From the NCBI RefSeq assembly GCF_900102485.1, contig NZ_FNBX01000017.1, positions 1 to 62,170 of the forward strand: 62,170 nucleotides of DNA, given 5' to 3'. Shown piece by piece: positions 37,755 to 46,313 of the stretch (the first letter of the stretch is position 1; each line of letters opens with the position of its first letter). This stretch comes from Desulfovibrio legallii (lineage in GTDB: Bacteria > Desulfobacterota > Desulfovibrionia > Desulfovibrionales > Desulfovibrionaceae). The notes under the pieces are model-generated. The model worked only from the letters and a program-made list of their open reading frames with translations. It was not told where the DNA came from and did not search any database. Both the position numbers and the translations under genes were made by a program.

Positions 37755-38819
37755 TCAAAATTTCTTAAAATTTTTTTTGGGACGAGGCTGGACAACAGGA
37801 CTACCTGCTTCATTCTTCCCGTCAGTCAACGCTTTTATGGCCTTATCAAAATCACTTTCCTTTTTCCCGACTTCAAGCTGTCGCTGCTTATGAAACTTAT
37901 CATATTCCTGTTCCGCATGGGCAATGGCCAGATCGTGCGAAATTCTCCCGGCGTGAGTGAGAATGTTGCCCTCGTTGAGCGTAAGGAAGGCGTCCAGCTT
38001 GGCTATCCAGTCAGTCATGGCCATCGGGTTGCGCAAACGAGCCTGCCTTTCGGCAAAGAGCAGGTATTGCTCCACCAGATTGTTGAGCGCCAAGAGTTCT
38101 TCCTCGCTGAGATAGTTCTTGGCGATGCCGACATCCTGCTTGCGGACTTTGGCACCACGCCATGTAGTTAGGCCCATGTACGGTTTGGTGCTGTCCGCTC
38201 GGCTATGAATGAGTTCCGCCGCCGTCATGCCGGTCACGGCCCAATGCAGCTTGTTCTGGACGGTTTTAAAGAAAGTGATGCTTTCTTCCGTGGTGGGGTC
38301 ATAATCCACACTGGTGGCGTAAATATCGGTGATTTTTTGATAGAAGCGCCGTTCGGACGTGCGGATATCCTGTATGCGCCGAAGCAGTTCTTCAAAATAA
38401 TCAAAAGGTTGATCGGGGTTTTTCAGACGCTCGTCATCCAGCACAAAGCCTTTGGTGATAAACTCCCGAAGCTGCTGCGTGGCCCAGATGCGAAAGCGGG
38501 TGGCAACGTGACTCTTTACGCGGTAGCCAACAGAGATGATCATGTCGAGGCTATAGTATTCCAACTGACGCTGAACCTGCCGCGCACCCTCCTGTTGAAC
38601 TGTCAAATATTTTTTGACAGTTGCTTCCGGGGAAAGCTCTCCCTCATCAAAAATACTTTTAATGTGGTGGCTTACATTTTGTTTAGAGGTTTGAAACAAG
38701 TCCGCCATCATCTGCTGAGTTAACCAGACGGATTCATCCTCAAACCTGACGTCGATTTTTACCCGACCGTCTTCGGTCTGGTAAATCAAAAATTGACTTT
38801 GTTGGGGGAGGTTAGGCAC
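37755..38819 (-). CDS. RhuM-like protein
   Basis: Encodes 354 residues from a GTG at 38819 with AAGGA 6 bases upstream. The N-terminal part (IYQTEDGRVKIDVRFEDESVWLTQQMMADLFQTSKQNVSHHIKSIF) and the middle (SLDMIISVGYRVKSHVATRFRIWATQQLREFI) are the signature of the RhuM family, named from a Salmonella pathogenicity-island gene. The first part looks like a DNA-binding Bro/KilA-type module. Molecular function is unknown. It is last in the restriction-modification operon, 23 bases after the ImmA-like gene. Codon composition is less GC-rich than in chromosomal neighbours. Confidence 0.8.
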   Translation of the reverse strand: MPNLPQQSQFLIYQTEDGRVKIDVRFEDESVWLTQQMMADLFQTSKQNVSHHIKSIFDEGELSPEATVKKYLTVQQEGARQVQRQLEYYSLDMIISVGYRVKSHVATRFRIWATQQLREFITKGFVLDDERLKNPDQPFDYFEELLRRIQDIRTSERRFYQKITDIYATSVDYDPTTEESITFFKTVQNKLHWAVTGMTAAELIHSRADSTKPYMGLTTWRGAKVRKQDVGIAKNYLSEEELLALNNLVEQYLLFAERQARLRNPMAMTDWIAKLDAFLTLNEGNILTHAGRISHDLAIAHAEQEYDKFHKQRQLEVGKKESDFDKAIKALTDGKNEAGSPVVQPRPKKNFKKF

Positions 38820-38842
38820 ATTGAATTCCTTGTTGAATATTA

Positions 38843-39616
38843 TCAAGACCAGCGTAACAGCGTCATTGCCACGCCATTCTCAAATTTACCGCGTGTGCAT
38901 TCGGAGAGTCGTGTGAGCGACGTGTATCGCGCCAACCATTTTGCCGGATCGCATTCTGTGAAATCAGCTTGCCCACATTGTTGCTGGATGGCGGCGTGGG
39001 CTGCCGTGCCTTGCGGGATATGCGTCAACTGGCGTAAAGCCCCTCGCGCAGCGCGGGAAGTCCTTTGCATGGTGATTCGACCATGGTCAGAATGAAGGAT
39101 GGCGCAAGACGTTTGCGTGAGTTCAAGGATACGATACCCACAGGCTTGTTTCGATACCTGATACTCACGAGCTAAGGTGCGTATAAGTGTGAAGTCAAAG
39201 GGAGCGCCAGCCATTGAAGGGCGGAACTGGCTTTCCGGCATGAGCAGTTCCACGGCAAAGGCGTTGGCTTCTTGCTCTTTTTGCCGTTTTCCGTATGTCA
39301 CGTCCTCAATAGAGCACCAGAAGCCGGTGACGCCGTCCCGCACATATTCGGGCCTATGCTCCAGAAAATAGTGACCAAGCTCGTGAGCAAACGTGAACGT
39401 ATGCCGCCGGGGGCTATTAATGTGGGTATTGATCAAAATTCCTTTTTGCTCGTTTTTATAAATCAGCTCTCCGCTCAATTTCGGGTCGTTGGGCAACGGG
39501 CGGTACAGGTAGCGGATGCCTTCCTGTTTGGCTATGCCGTGCAGAGCTAAAGCAGGGACTCCGGTCACCTCTTTGGTTTCTAGAACCCACCGCGCTTTGG
39601 CCGCAGGGTTAGCCAT
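38843..39616 (-). CDS. ImmA/IrrE family metallo-endopeptidase
   Basis: Encodes 257 residues starting MANPAAKARWVLETKEVTGV. TFTFAHELGHYFLEH contains the HEXXH zinc motif, and the downstream QEANAFAVELLMP supplies the third-ligand Glu region, as in ImmA/IrrE proteases. ImmA cleaves an XRE-type repressor (ImmR) to derepress a mobile element. The ATG at 39616 overlaps the hsdS stop by 8 bases, so it is coupled to hsdS. An XRE regulator opens the same operon, making it a candidate substrate, but that is inference. The C-terminal 90 residues are not recognised. Confidence 0.85.
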   Translation of the reverse strand: MANPAAKARWVLETKEVTGVPALALHGIAKQEGIRYLYRPLPNDPKLSGELIYKNEQKGILINTHINSPRRHTFTFAHELGHYFLEHRPEYVRDGVTGFWCSIEDVTYGKRQKEQEANAFAVELLMPESQFRPSMAGAPFDFTLIRTLAREYQVSKQACGYRILELTQTSCAILHSDHGRITMQRTSRAARGALRQLTHIPQGTAAHAAIQQQCGQADFTECDPAKWLARYTSLTRLSECTRGKFENGVAMTLLRWS

Positions 39617-41282
39617 CCGCTCCGTCTCCAAACAGGTCTTGCATCGCCTGTCGGTGTTCTTCTGTTTCGATAGCGGAAACATCACCACGGGCCGCCATAG
39701 CGTATTGTTCTTCTGCCTCGACGGGTTCGGGCATTACTACGGACGACAGGAGCTTTTGCCTATCAACCTGTGGCAATACACTGGCAGGATCGATATTTTT
39801 AAGCTGGTCGCACAGCGCCATCAACTCATCAATTTTTGCAACAATGCGCTGTTGCTCGACAAATGGAGGAAGCGGAAAAAGCGTATTTTTAAGGTAATCT
39901 GTCGGCACACGCTGTTGGCCTGCGGTGCCGGTCATATTTTTCTCGCCATCGCTGAGAAATTCAGGGTTTTTCAGAAAAGCAAGTAAATAGCCTGGAAGTA
40001 TCCCAAGACTACGCAAAACATGCAGCTCTGTTGTTCCCGCGCCAAATCCATTTTTCAGATTTTTAACAATGCAGGATTTAGCGTTTTGAAAGCAGGGTGT
40101 TATTTTTGCAAGAACGACATCATCTTCTGCAAAATGCGTAAACCCTTGTTTTACCTCACCCCATTTCCGTGTTTCCTGCTGGTGTCCACCAAAGTAGTCA
40201 TTTGAGATAAGGGTCATTGGAACAAAGGACACCTGAGCGTCATCCTGTAATTTATTTCTGGGGTTAATAGAGCAGATATCTCCTATTCTGCACCACTCCC
40301 AGCTAGGTGGTAAATCGTAGGGTTTTTCCTCTTCGGAAATAGGAGGCAACGGTTTTTCTTTTTTGAGTTTGCCGCTCTTGGTGAGTCGGAATTTTCCCGC
40401 TTGAATGCGCTTCAGCAACTCAGATGCTGGTTCATCGTGGATATTCTGGGGAACGAGCTTGCCTTGCATCGCCGCTTGGAGGATGGACTTGGGCAGGTAC
40501 TCGGCCAGGTTTGCTTCCAGAGAATCAAACTCTTTTTCGGCGGCTTCAAGCTCGTCGCAGAGAGTCATGAGTTCATCGACTTTTGCGACAATGCGCTGTT
40601 GCTCTGCCAAAGGGGGGAGAGGCACACAATAATTTTTGATAGTTGATGTAGCGAGTTCTATCTGATTTGTGCTGCCACTAGATTTTTCAATAATCTCATT
40701 TTGAACACAAGGACTTGAGAACCATGTCAAGATATATTTTGCATTGATAAAGTTATGAAGCATACGAATTAAAGTTACATGAGAATCTGCAACAACAACT
40801 TGGTATTTTATATAAATATTTTCAACAAGTGCAATCCTACCCAAAGTTCCATGTCCTGTAGAATTCCAAAGCAGATCTCCATTTTTAACATATCGCTCTT
40901 CACCATATAAGCCTAAAGAACCTGGCTCAATAAATTTTGCTTTTTCTAATGAGACACTTCCCCATTGCACACATTTTTGTGATAAAACTGGAATTTGTTC
41001 AATTTCAGAATATTTTGGAGAACGCCCACGCTGTATATATTCACATATATTACTGAGTCTGCACCACTCCCAACCCTCAGGCGGATCATAGGGTTTTTCC
41101 TCTTCGGAAATAGAAGGCAACGGTTTTTCTTTTTTGATCTTACCGTTTTTAATGCGGTGAGATTTTTCCGTTTGAATGCGTTTCAGCAGCTCAGACGCAG
41201 GTTCATCCTGTGGATTTTGCAGTACAAGCTTGCCTTGTACCGCCGCCTGTAAAATAGCCTGGCGAAGTTGAGCAGCTTTCAT
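39609..41282 (-). CDS. hsdS: Type I restriction-modification specificity subunit HsdS
   Basis: Encodes 557 residues built as two similar halves. Each begins with an AILQAAVQGKLV-type helix and an SELLKRIQ...KKEKPLP.ISEEEKPYD..WEWCR segment, then a target-recognition domain (about 75-215 and 330-490). Each recognition domain is followed by PLPP..EQQRIVAK.DELM.LCD, the conserved spacer helix. The two recognition domains set the bipartite DNA target, which cannot be predicted by eye. The first recognition domain (about 40630-41040) is strikingly AT-rich. The ATG overlaps the hsdM stop by one base. Confidence 0.92.
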   Translation of the reverse strand: MKAAQLRQAILQAAVQGKLVLQNPQDEPASELLKRIQTEKSHRIKNGKIKKEKPLPSISEEEKPYDPPEGWEWCRLSNICEYIQRGRSPKYSEIEQIPVLSQKCVQWGSVSLEKAKFIEPGSLGLYGEERYVKNGDLLWNSTGHGTLGRIALVENIYIKYQVVVADSHVTLIRMLHNFINAKYILTWFSSPCVQNEIIEKSSGSTNQIELATSTIKNYCVPLPPLAEQQRIVAKVDELMTLCDELEAAEKEFDSLEANLAEYLPKSILQAAMQGKLVPQNIHDEPASELLKRIQAGKFRLTKSGKLKKEKPLPPISEEEKPYDLPPSWEWCRIGDICSINPRNKLQDDAQVSFVPMTLISNDYFGGHQQETRKWGEVKQGFTHFAEDDVVLAKITPCFQNAKSCIVKNLKNGFGAGTTELHVLRSLGILPGYLLAFLKNPEFLSDGEKNMTGTAGQQRVPTDYLKNTLFPLPPFVEQQRIVAKIDELMALCDQLKNIDPASVLPQVDRQKLLSSVVMPEPVEAEEQYAMAARGDVSAIETEEHRQAMQDLFGDGADG

Positions 41283-42745
41283 TACACGCCTTCCTGGTTC
41301 ATGGCGGTGGTAATTCGGCCAAGGATATTTTCGATTTGGGCGGAAATAGCAGCTTTTTCGTTCAGATACTTGGCGATGAATTCTTCCGGGGGTAAAATTT
41401 CAACGGTTTCATGCGGAAAGCCGCACAAGTCCAGATTGTATTCACCGGCAATGATATCTTCCACAGGAACATAGCGGGAAACATCACTTTCCGAGCGCCC
41501 CTTCCATACGCCGCCTTCCAGCTTACCCCACCAATTTTCCACTGGAGCAAAGTGGCTATCCTGCATGGATTTGGTTTTGGAAAAATGCTTGTAGCCTTCG
41601 GGCATTTCCAGCCTGTAAAACCAGACGCCCTTGGTCGGGCGACCCTTGGTGAAGAACAGCAGATTGGTGTTAATGGGGGTATAGGGCGCAAAAACACTTT
41701 TGGGCAGACGGACGATGGTGTGCAGGTCGCACGTTTCCAAAAGCTTTTTCTTGATGGCGGATTTAACGCCAGTGCCGAACAGGAAACCATCCGGCAGAAC
41801 CAGGCCGCAACGTCCGCCGTCTTTCAGCAGGGTCATAATATGCACCAGAAAGAGGTCTGCGGTTTCTGTGTTGCGCAGCTCCGCTGATACTGACTGCGAG
41901 ATGGCCTTATTTTCCGCGCCGCCAAAGGGCGGGTTGGTGACAATGACGTCAACCTTGTCTTTGAGTTGATAATCCCATATTGGCGTTCTAAGCGTGTTGT
42001 CGTGACGGATATCCGGCACGTCGATGCCGTGCGCGATCAGGTTGGTCATGCAAAGGAGGTAAGGGAAAGGTTTTTTTTCAATGCCACGAATTGTTTTTTG
42101 CAAGGTGGCGTAGTCTTCGGCGGAATCTACCGTAAAACTGTCCACAACGCTGGTTAAAAAGCCGCCCGTGCCGCAGGCCGGATCCAGAACGCTTTCCCCC
42201 AGCTTGGGGGCCACATGCTTGACAATAAAACGGGTGACGGGACGAGGGGTATAGAACTCGCCGGATTTTCCGGCGCTTTGCAAATCTTTGAGCATGCCTT
42301 CGTAAAGGCCGTTGAAAAGGTGTGTGCCTTTTACCTCGTCAAAATTGATGTCTGCATTGATTTTGTTAATGACCTTACGCAACTCCGTGCCGGACTTCAT
42401 GAAGTTGTTGACGCCTTCCATGACGGAACGGATAAGCCATTTTCTTTTTTTGGAGTCTTCGCTGGTGTCGAGTTCCCGCAGGGCGGAAAACATACGGCCT
42501 ATGAACTCCAGAAGTTCATCGCCGGTGATACCTTCGGCATCGTCGGCCCAGGTGCTCCAGCGATATTCTTGGGGAATAACCGGATAGTAGTCATCCTCCG
42601 TGATTTCCCATTCCTGTTCTTTATAATCAAAGGCTTTGAGAAAGAGCATCCAGGTGATTTGCTCGATGTACTGCGCATCGCCGTTAATTCCGGCGTCTAT
42701 GCGCATAATATCTTTCAATGCTTTGGTAGTATTGGAAGCTGCCAT
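41282..42745 (-). CDS. hsdM: Type I restriction-modification methyltransferase subunit HsdM
   Basis: Encodes 487 residues. The N-terminal helical domain (ITWMLFLKAFDYKEQEWE) precedes GEFYTPRPVTRFIV and the N6-adenine methylase motifs: SAM-binding DPACGTGGFLTSV (motif I) and catalytic NPPFGG (motif IV). With HsdS it methylates the recognition site; with HsdR it restricts. It lies 16 bases after hsdR and is joined to hsdS by TAATG. Confidence 0.95.
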   Translation of the reverse strand: MAASNTTKALKDIMRIDAGINGDAQYIEQITWMLFLKAFDYKEQEWEITEDDYYPVIPQEYRWSTWADDAEGITGDELLEFIGRMFSALRELDTSEDSKKRKWLIRSVMEGVNNFMKSGTELRKVINKINADINFDEVKGTHLFNGLYEGMLKDLQSAGKSGEFYTPRPVTRFIVKHVAPKLGESVLDPACGTGGFLTSVVDSFTVDSAEDYATLQKTIRGIEKKPFPYLLCMTNLIAHGIDVPDIRHDNTLRTPIWDYQLKDKVDVIVTNPPFGGAENKAISQSVSAELRNTETADLFLVHIMTLLKDGGRCGLVLPDGFLFGTGVKSAIKKKLLETCDLHTIVRLPKSVFAPYTPINTNLLFFTKGRPTKGVWFYRLEMPEGYKHFSKTKSMQDSHFAPVENWWGKLEGGVWKGRSESDVSRYVPVEDIIAGEYNLDLCGFPHETVEILPPEEFIAKYLNEKAAISAQIENILGRITTAMNQEGV

Positions 42746-42761
42746 GCTCTCTCCCTATATG

Positions 42762-45119
42762 CTATGCCGCGTATAATTCTTGCGCCAGTTCGTGCAGCGC
42801 GGTCATGAAATTGTCTTTGCCCTTAAAAATGCTGTTCACAATTTGGATGGGCTTGCCGAATTCGTTTATGGGTGTGACCTTGAGGATATCCAGATTTTCC
42901 AGGCTGGAGATGCCGGAATCCGCGTATTTTTCCAGAAGGGCGTTCAGCACCGCTGCTGCCTGTTCGCCGTACTTGGCGAAATAATTCTTCTTTTTCACGT
43001 TGTTCGCCCGTTCTCGGCGCGTGAGTGGGGGCTGGTCATACGCTATGTGGCAAAGCAGATCAAATGGGTCGAATTCCAGCCCGATCTGCTCCTGTAGCTC
43101 CTCAATGAGAATGCCCTGACCAGCCAACTCGTCCAGAATGGCCTGCTTGCGTGTGGCGTTATTCCAGGCGGCAAGGAAGTCACTCAAGGTCGTATACTGG
43201 CTGAGTATGTTGCGACGGGTGTAATCCGTAAGGGATTCCGTGATCAGCTTGCCGTCCTTGTCGATATACTGAACGCGCTGTTTGAGGACAGTTACCTCAA
43301 CATCGTGAACATAATACTTCTTGCGGCGCTCGGGCTTCGGTTTATCGCCCGGTTCGGGGAAATCCGGTGGCGGCGTTTCTGCATCAACATCAGGAGCAGC
43401 GTCCGGGCCGTCCAGATCAGGGGGAAGTTCTCCATTGGGGCCGGGCGTGAAAGCCTCATCCTGCTCGCTGGGGCCGTCAAAGTCGGGATCGGCAAATAGG
43501 CGTGTGGCGTCGCGGAAATCAAAAATGGTGAAAAACATCTTGCCCAGGTCTTCGCGCACTCGCGTGCCACGCCCGATGATTTGCTTGAACTCCGTCATGC
43601 TGTTGATGGTCGCATCAAGGACGATATTCTTGACCATCTGCACGTCAATGCCGGTAGTCAGCAGCTTTGAGGTGGTGACAAGCACCGGATAGCGGCTTGA
43701 AACATTCCGGAAGTTGTCCAACTGCTTTTTGCCGATGTCGTCATCGCCGGTGATGCGCATGACGTACCGTTCATCCTCGTTCACAAGGTCGCTGTTTTCA
43801 TTGATGAGCGCTTGGCGCATTCTGTCCGCGTGTTCGGTGTCCACACAGAAAAAAATGGTTTTGTCGTACCTACCATTATGTGAGCGGAGATAGTTGGAGA
43901 CGACCTGGGCGACCAGTTTGGTGCGCTTTTCCAGGACGAGCTCGCGGTCATAATCTCTGGAATTGTATTCTCTGTCGGGAATTTCGTTGCCCTCGCTGTC
44001 GAGTTGTCCGTCATACGGGCGGAAGCCTTCGGCATCTTTATCCAGAAGAACGCGGATAACCCGATATGGGGCGAGAAAGCCGTCCTCGATTCCCTGCTTC
44101 AGAGAGTAGGTATAAATGGGGCCGCCGAAATAATCGATATTGGAGACGGTTTTGTCTTCTTTGGGAGTGGCGGTCAGACCGATTTGCGTGGCGGCTGAAA
44201 AATACTCCAGCACTTCACGCCACTCGCTGTCCGCCTTGGCGCTGCCCCTATGGCATTCATCAACCACGATGAGGTCAAAAAAACCGGGGCTGAACTGCTT
44301 GAAGACACTTTTATCGCCTTCTCCGGTCAGGCCTTGGTAAAGGGCCAGATAGATTTCATAGGACTTGTCGATTTTGCGTTGTCGGACGATGGTCATCTTG
44401 TCTTTGAACGGCGCGAAATCGTTCACATACGTTTGGTCAATCAAGGCGTTTCTGTCGGCAAGGAAGAGAATGCGTTTTTTCACGCTCGCCTTCCAAAGCC
44501 GCCAGATAATTTGAAAGGCGGTATATGTTTTACCTGTGCCTGTGGCCATTACGAGCAAAATACGATTTTGCCCGCATGCAATGGCGTCTACCGAGAGGTT
44601 AATGGCGTTGCGCTGGTAGTATCGAGGCGTTTTGTCTCCCCGCTCGGCATAATACGGCTGCGAGATGACCATTTCCTGCTCCGGGCTGATTGACTGATTG
44701 TGCTTATAAAGCTGCCAGAGTTCTTCTGGAGCAGGGAATTTATCAAGCGGGAGAATGGTTTCCTTGGTTTTATCCGTGGCAATTCGATTGTGGAAAATAA
44801 AGCTGTCGCCGTTGGATGTGAAAACAAACGGCACCATCAGGCGTTGCGCATAATCAAGCGCCTGCTGCATGCCGTCTCCAGTGGAGTGATTATTGTCTTT
44901 GGCCTCAATGACCGCCAAAGGAATGTGCGGTTTGTAGAATAAAACATAGTCGGCGAACTTGGCTTTCTCTCGCTTGAAGGTGCCGCCACGGGCAACAATG
45001 CGGCCATTGGTGATGGCGTATTCCTCGCGGATTTGGGAGGGAGTCCATTCTGCGTTCTGTATGGCAGGCGTAATGAACTGTGTTCGTATTTCCTGCTCCG
45101 TCAGTTGGTTTTTGCTCAC
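42762..45119 (-). CDS. hsdR: Type I restriction enzyme endonuclease/translocase subunit HsdR
   Basis: Encodes 785 residues. An N-terminal nuclease region (KFADYVLFYKPHIPLAVIEAKDN) matches the D...ExK nuclease motif of HsdR. The SF2 translocase shows Walker A MATGTGKTYTAF, DECHRG (DEAH box), LTATP, and GRGTRVREDLG (motif VI). The C-terminal part is shorter than in EcoR124-type enzymes. The start is a GTG at 45119 that overlaps the stop of the XRE gene (GTGA). Confidence 0.93.
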   Translation of the reverse strand: MSKNQLTEQEIRTQFITPAIQNAEWTPSQIREEYAITNGRIVARGGTFKREKAKFADYVLFYKPHIPLAVIEAKDNNHSTGDGMQQALDYAQRLMVPFVFTSNGDSFIFHNRIATDKTKETILPLDKFPAPEELWQLYKHNQSISPEQEMVISQPYYAERGDKTPRYYQRNAINLSVDAIACGQNRILLVMATGTGKTYTAFQIIWRLWKASVKKRILFLADRNALIDQTYVNDFAPFKDKMTIVRQRKIDKSYEIYLALYQGLTGEGDKSVFKQFSPGFFDLIVVDECHRGSAKADSEWREVLEYFSAATQIGLTATPKEDKTVSNIDYFGGPIYTYSLKQGIEDGFLAPYRVIRVLLDKDAEGFRPYDGQLDSEGNEIPDREYNSRDYDRELVLEKRTKLVAQVVSNYLRSHNGRYDKTIFFCVDTEHADRMRQALINENSDLVNEDERYVMRITGDDDIGKKQLDNFRNVSSRYPVLVTTSKLLTTGIDVQMVKNIVLDATINSMTEFKQIIGRGTRVREDLGKMFFTIFDFRDATRLFADPDFDGPSEQDEAFTPGPNGELPPDLDGPDAAPDVDAETPPPDFPEPGDKPKPERRKKYYVHDVEVTVLKQRVQYIDKDGKLITESLTDYTRRNILSQYTTLSDFLAAWNNATRKQAILDELAGQGILIEELQEQIGLEFDPFDLLCHIAYDQPPLTRRERANNVKKKNYFAKYGEQAAAVLNALLEKYADSGISSLENLDILKVTPINEFGKPIQIVNSIFKGKDNFMTALHELAQELYAA

Positions 45120-45376
45120 CTGGGGACTCCTTCATGGGAATTCCGCGCCGGGGTATCATTGCCCTCCATAGCTCTAACAAGCTCATGTGGCATGACGTCC
45201 AGCACACCGGCTAATCGAAAAATCATCTCCAGGCTCGGTTTTTTCAAATCGCTCTCCATGCGGCTGACGTAGGATGGAGAAACATCCAAAAGAGCCGCGA
45301 TCCCCTCTTGGGACAAGTTTTTCGCTTGCCTGAACCGACGCAGGACAGGGCCAAATGGCGGGGGATGATTTTTCAT
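45116..45376 (-). CDS. XRE-family regulator opening the type I R-M operon
   Basis: Encodes 86 residues from the ATG at 45376; a TTG at 45382 would add two. LRRFRQAKNLSQEGIAALLDVSPSYVSRMESDLKKPSLEMIFRLA is a complete XRE/Cro helix-turn-helix. It fits small controller (C) proteins of restriction systems or ImmR-like repressors. It is translationally coupled to hsdR. A palindromic operator lies 39 bases upstream and a half-site 7 bases upstream, suggesting autoregulation. No good ribosome site is visible at the correct distance, so the start may be leaderless or misplaced. Confidence 0.85.
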   Translation of the reverse strand: MKNHPPPFGPVLRRFRQAKNLSQEGIAALLDVSPSYVSRMESDLKKPSLEMIFRLAGVLDVMPHELVRAMEGNDTPARNSHEGVPR

Positions 45377-45414
45377 CTCCAACCTATAGCTTGTTGCATT
45401 TTATCTGCCCCTGC

Positions 45415-45441
45415 CCTATGGGTCACAAAATGACCTATAGG
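45415..45441. promoter_or_regulatory. Operator-like palindrome upstream of the R-M operon
   Basis: CCTATGGGTCA and TGACCTATAGG are 11-base arms (one mismatch) around CAAAA. A third half-site CCTATAG lies at 45383-45389, next to the XRE start. This multi-site layout is typical for controller-type autoregulation. Confidence 0.65.
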
Positions 45442-45756
45442 GTAAATGGCCGCTTCTGGCAATGCTGCAAGCAGATTACCCCCTCTCCTGCCGGGGAAGC
45501 AATATTCATTGACGTGGGGCAGGGCGTGATAACGTACTGTATTTTGCACAGTTAAAAATGGAAGTAGCCCGCCAAGTTGGTTAGGCTTTGGTTCATCACA
45601 ACCACCCAATCAACAAGGAAGGCTACAGATGGAAGGTATCAAGGAGCGGTAGTATCCAGAATTTTTCGCACACCTGTAGCGGGTGACCATGCCCCGCTGC
45701 GTATGCGCTGCGGCCGCAGTTCCCGTTGTATTGGGCGGCGGGGCCTTCTGGATATG
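45442..45756. other. Intergenic region at the outer edge of the R-M island
   Basis: Presumably holds the promoter of the R-M operon; I see no gene. Sequence at 45540-45660 (ACCACCCAATCAACAAGGAA, then a 7-codon ATG frame) looks like an IS or transfer scar but I cannot name it. No copy of the tRNA-Asn 3' end was found here. Confidence 0.4.
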
Positions 45757-45780
45757 GAAAACCCCCGGCCTGGCCGGGGG
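45757..45780 (-). terminator. Intrinsic terminator after the glpX-hypothetical unit
   Basis: CCCCCGGCC and GGCCGGGGG pair around a single A and are followed on the minus strand by TTTTCC, 12 bases after the stop of the small secreted protein gene. Confidence 0.75.
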
Positions 45781-45791
45781 GTGGGGGTGTT

Positions 45792-46313
45792 TCAGCGGCT
45801 GATGGGCGGCACGCTGCTGCCTGCCTTGAGGATGCTGCCCAGGTGTTTGCGGGCCAGGGCCAGCTCCTCCTCGGCAACGTCGGGCATGTCGCGGGAGCGG
45901 GCCCCCATTTCATTGCCCTCTTCCACAATGGCCAGGGCTGCGGCCATGCGCCCCATGACGCAGAAAAAGCGCACGGGATTCCAGCCCTTTTCCTGCACCC
46001 AGGCGGCTGCCTGCGGCGAATACAGAAAATCCGCCTTGTTGTTGCGCAGGATGGGGTGGGCCTCTTCATTGCCGGCCCGGGCCCAGGCCCGGAATTGCGG
46101 CAGCAGGTCCAGAAAGCGCAGCAGCTCTTTTTCTGTAACCGGCGGCTGTTTTTCGTAGACCGAAAGGGCAGCCTTCTGTGGTGCGCTTTTTTTGCTCGGC
46201 GCGGCGGCTGCGGCAAAGGCGAGGTCGCCCTGCGGCAGGGGCAGGCCGCAGATCGCAAGCCAGACCCCCGCCGCAAGCCCCAGTACGGGGTGGGAAAGTG
46301 CGTTTATGTTCAT
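45792..46313 (-). CDS. Small secreted protein of unknown function
   Basis: Encodes 173 residues with an N-terminal signal-like segment (about 1-36, ending LAFAAAAAP). The mature part is mixed alpha-helical: PPVTEKELLRFLDLLPQFRAW, then NKADFLYSPQAAAWVQEKGWNPVRFFCVMGRMAAAL. I do not recognise a family with confidence. The gene starts immediately after the glpX stop (TGAATG) and is cotranscribed with it; a terminator follows. Likely periplasmic. Confidence 0.75.
   Translation of the reverse strand: MNINALSHPVLGLAAGVWLAICGLPLPQGDLAFAAAAAPSKKSAPQKAALSVYEKQPPVTEKELLRFLDLLPQFRAWARAGNEEAHPILRNNKADFLYSPQAAAWVQEKGWNPVRFFCVMGRMAAALAIVEEGNEMGARSRDMPDVAEEELALARKHLGSILKAGSSVPPISR

Noticed and set aside
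37484..37813. Minus-strand frame ending MAPRDGLEPPT
   Set aside because: It runs through the antisense of the tRNA-Asn gene and its terminator; the tail is a known artefact of translating the complement of a tRNA gene.
45540..45660. Functional small ORF (ATG at 45629, 7 codons)
   Set aside because: Too short and without further support; sequence looks like a scar of transferred DNA, but I could not assign it to an IS family.
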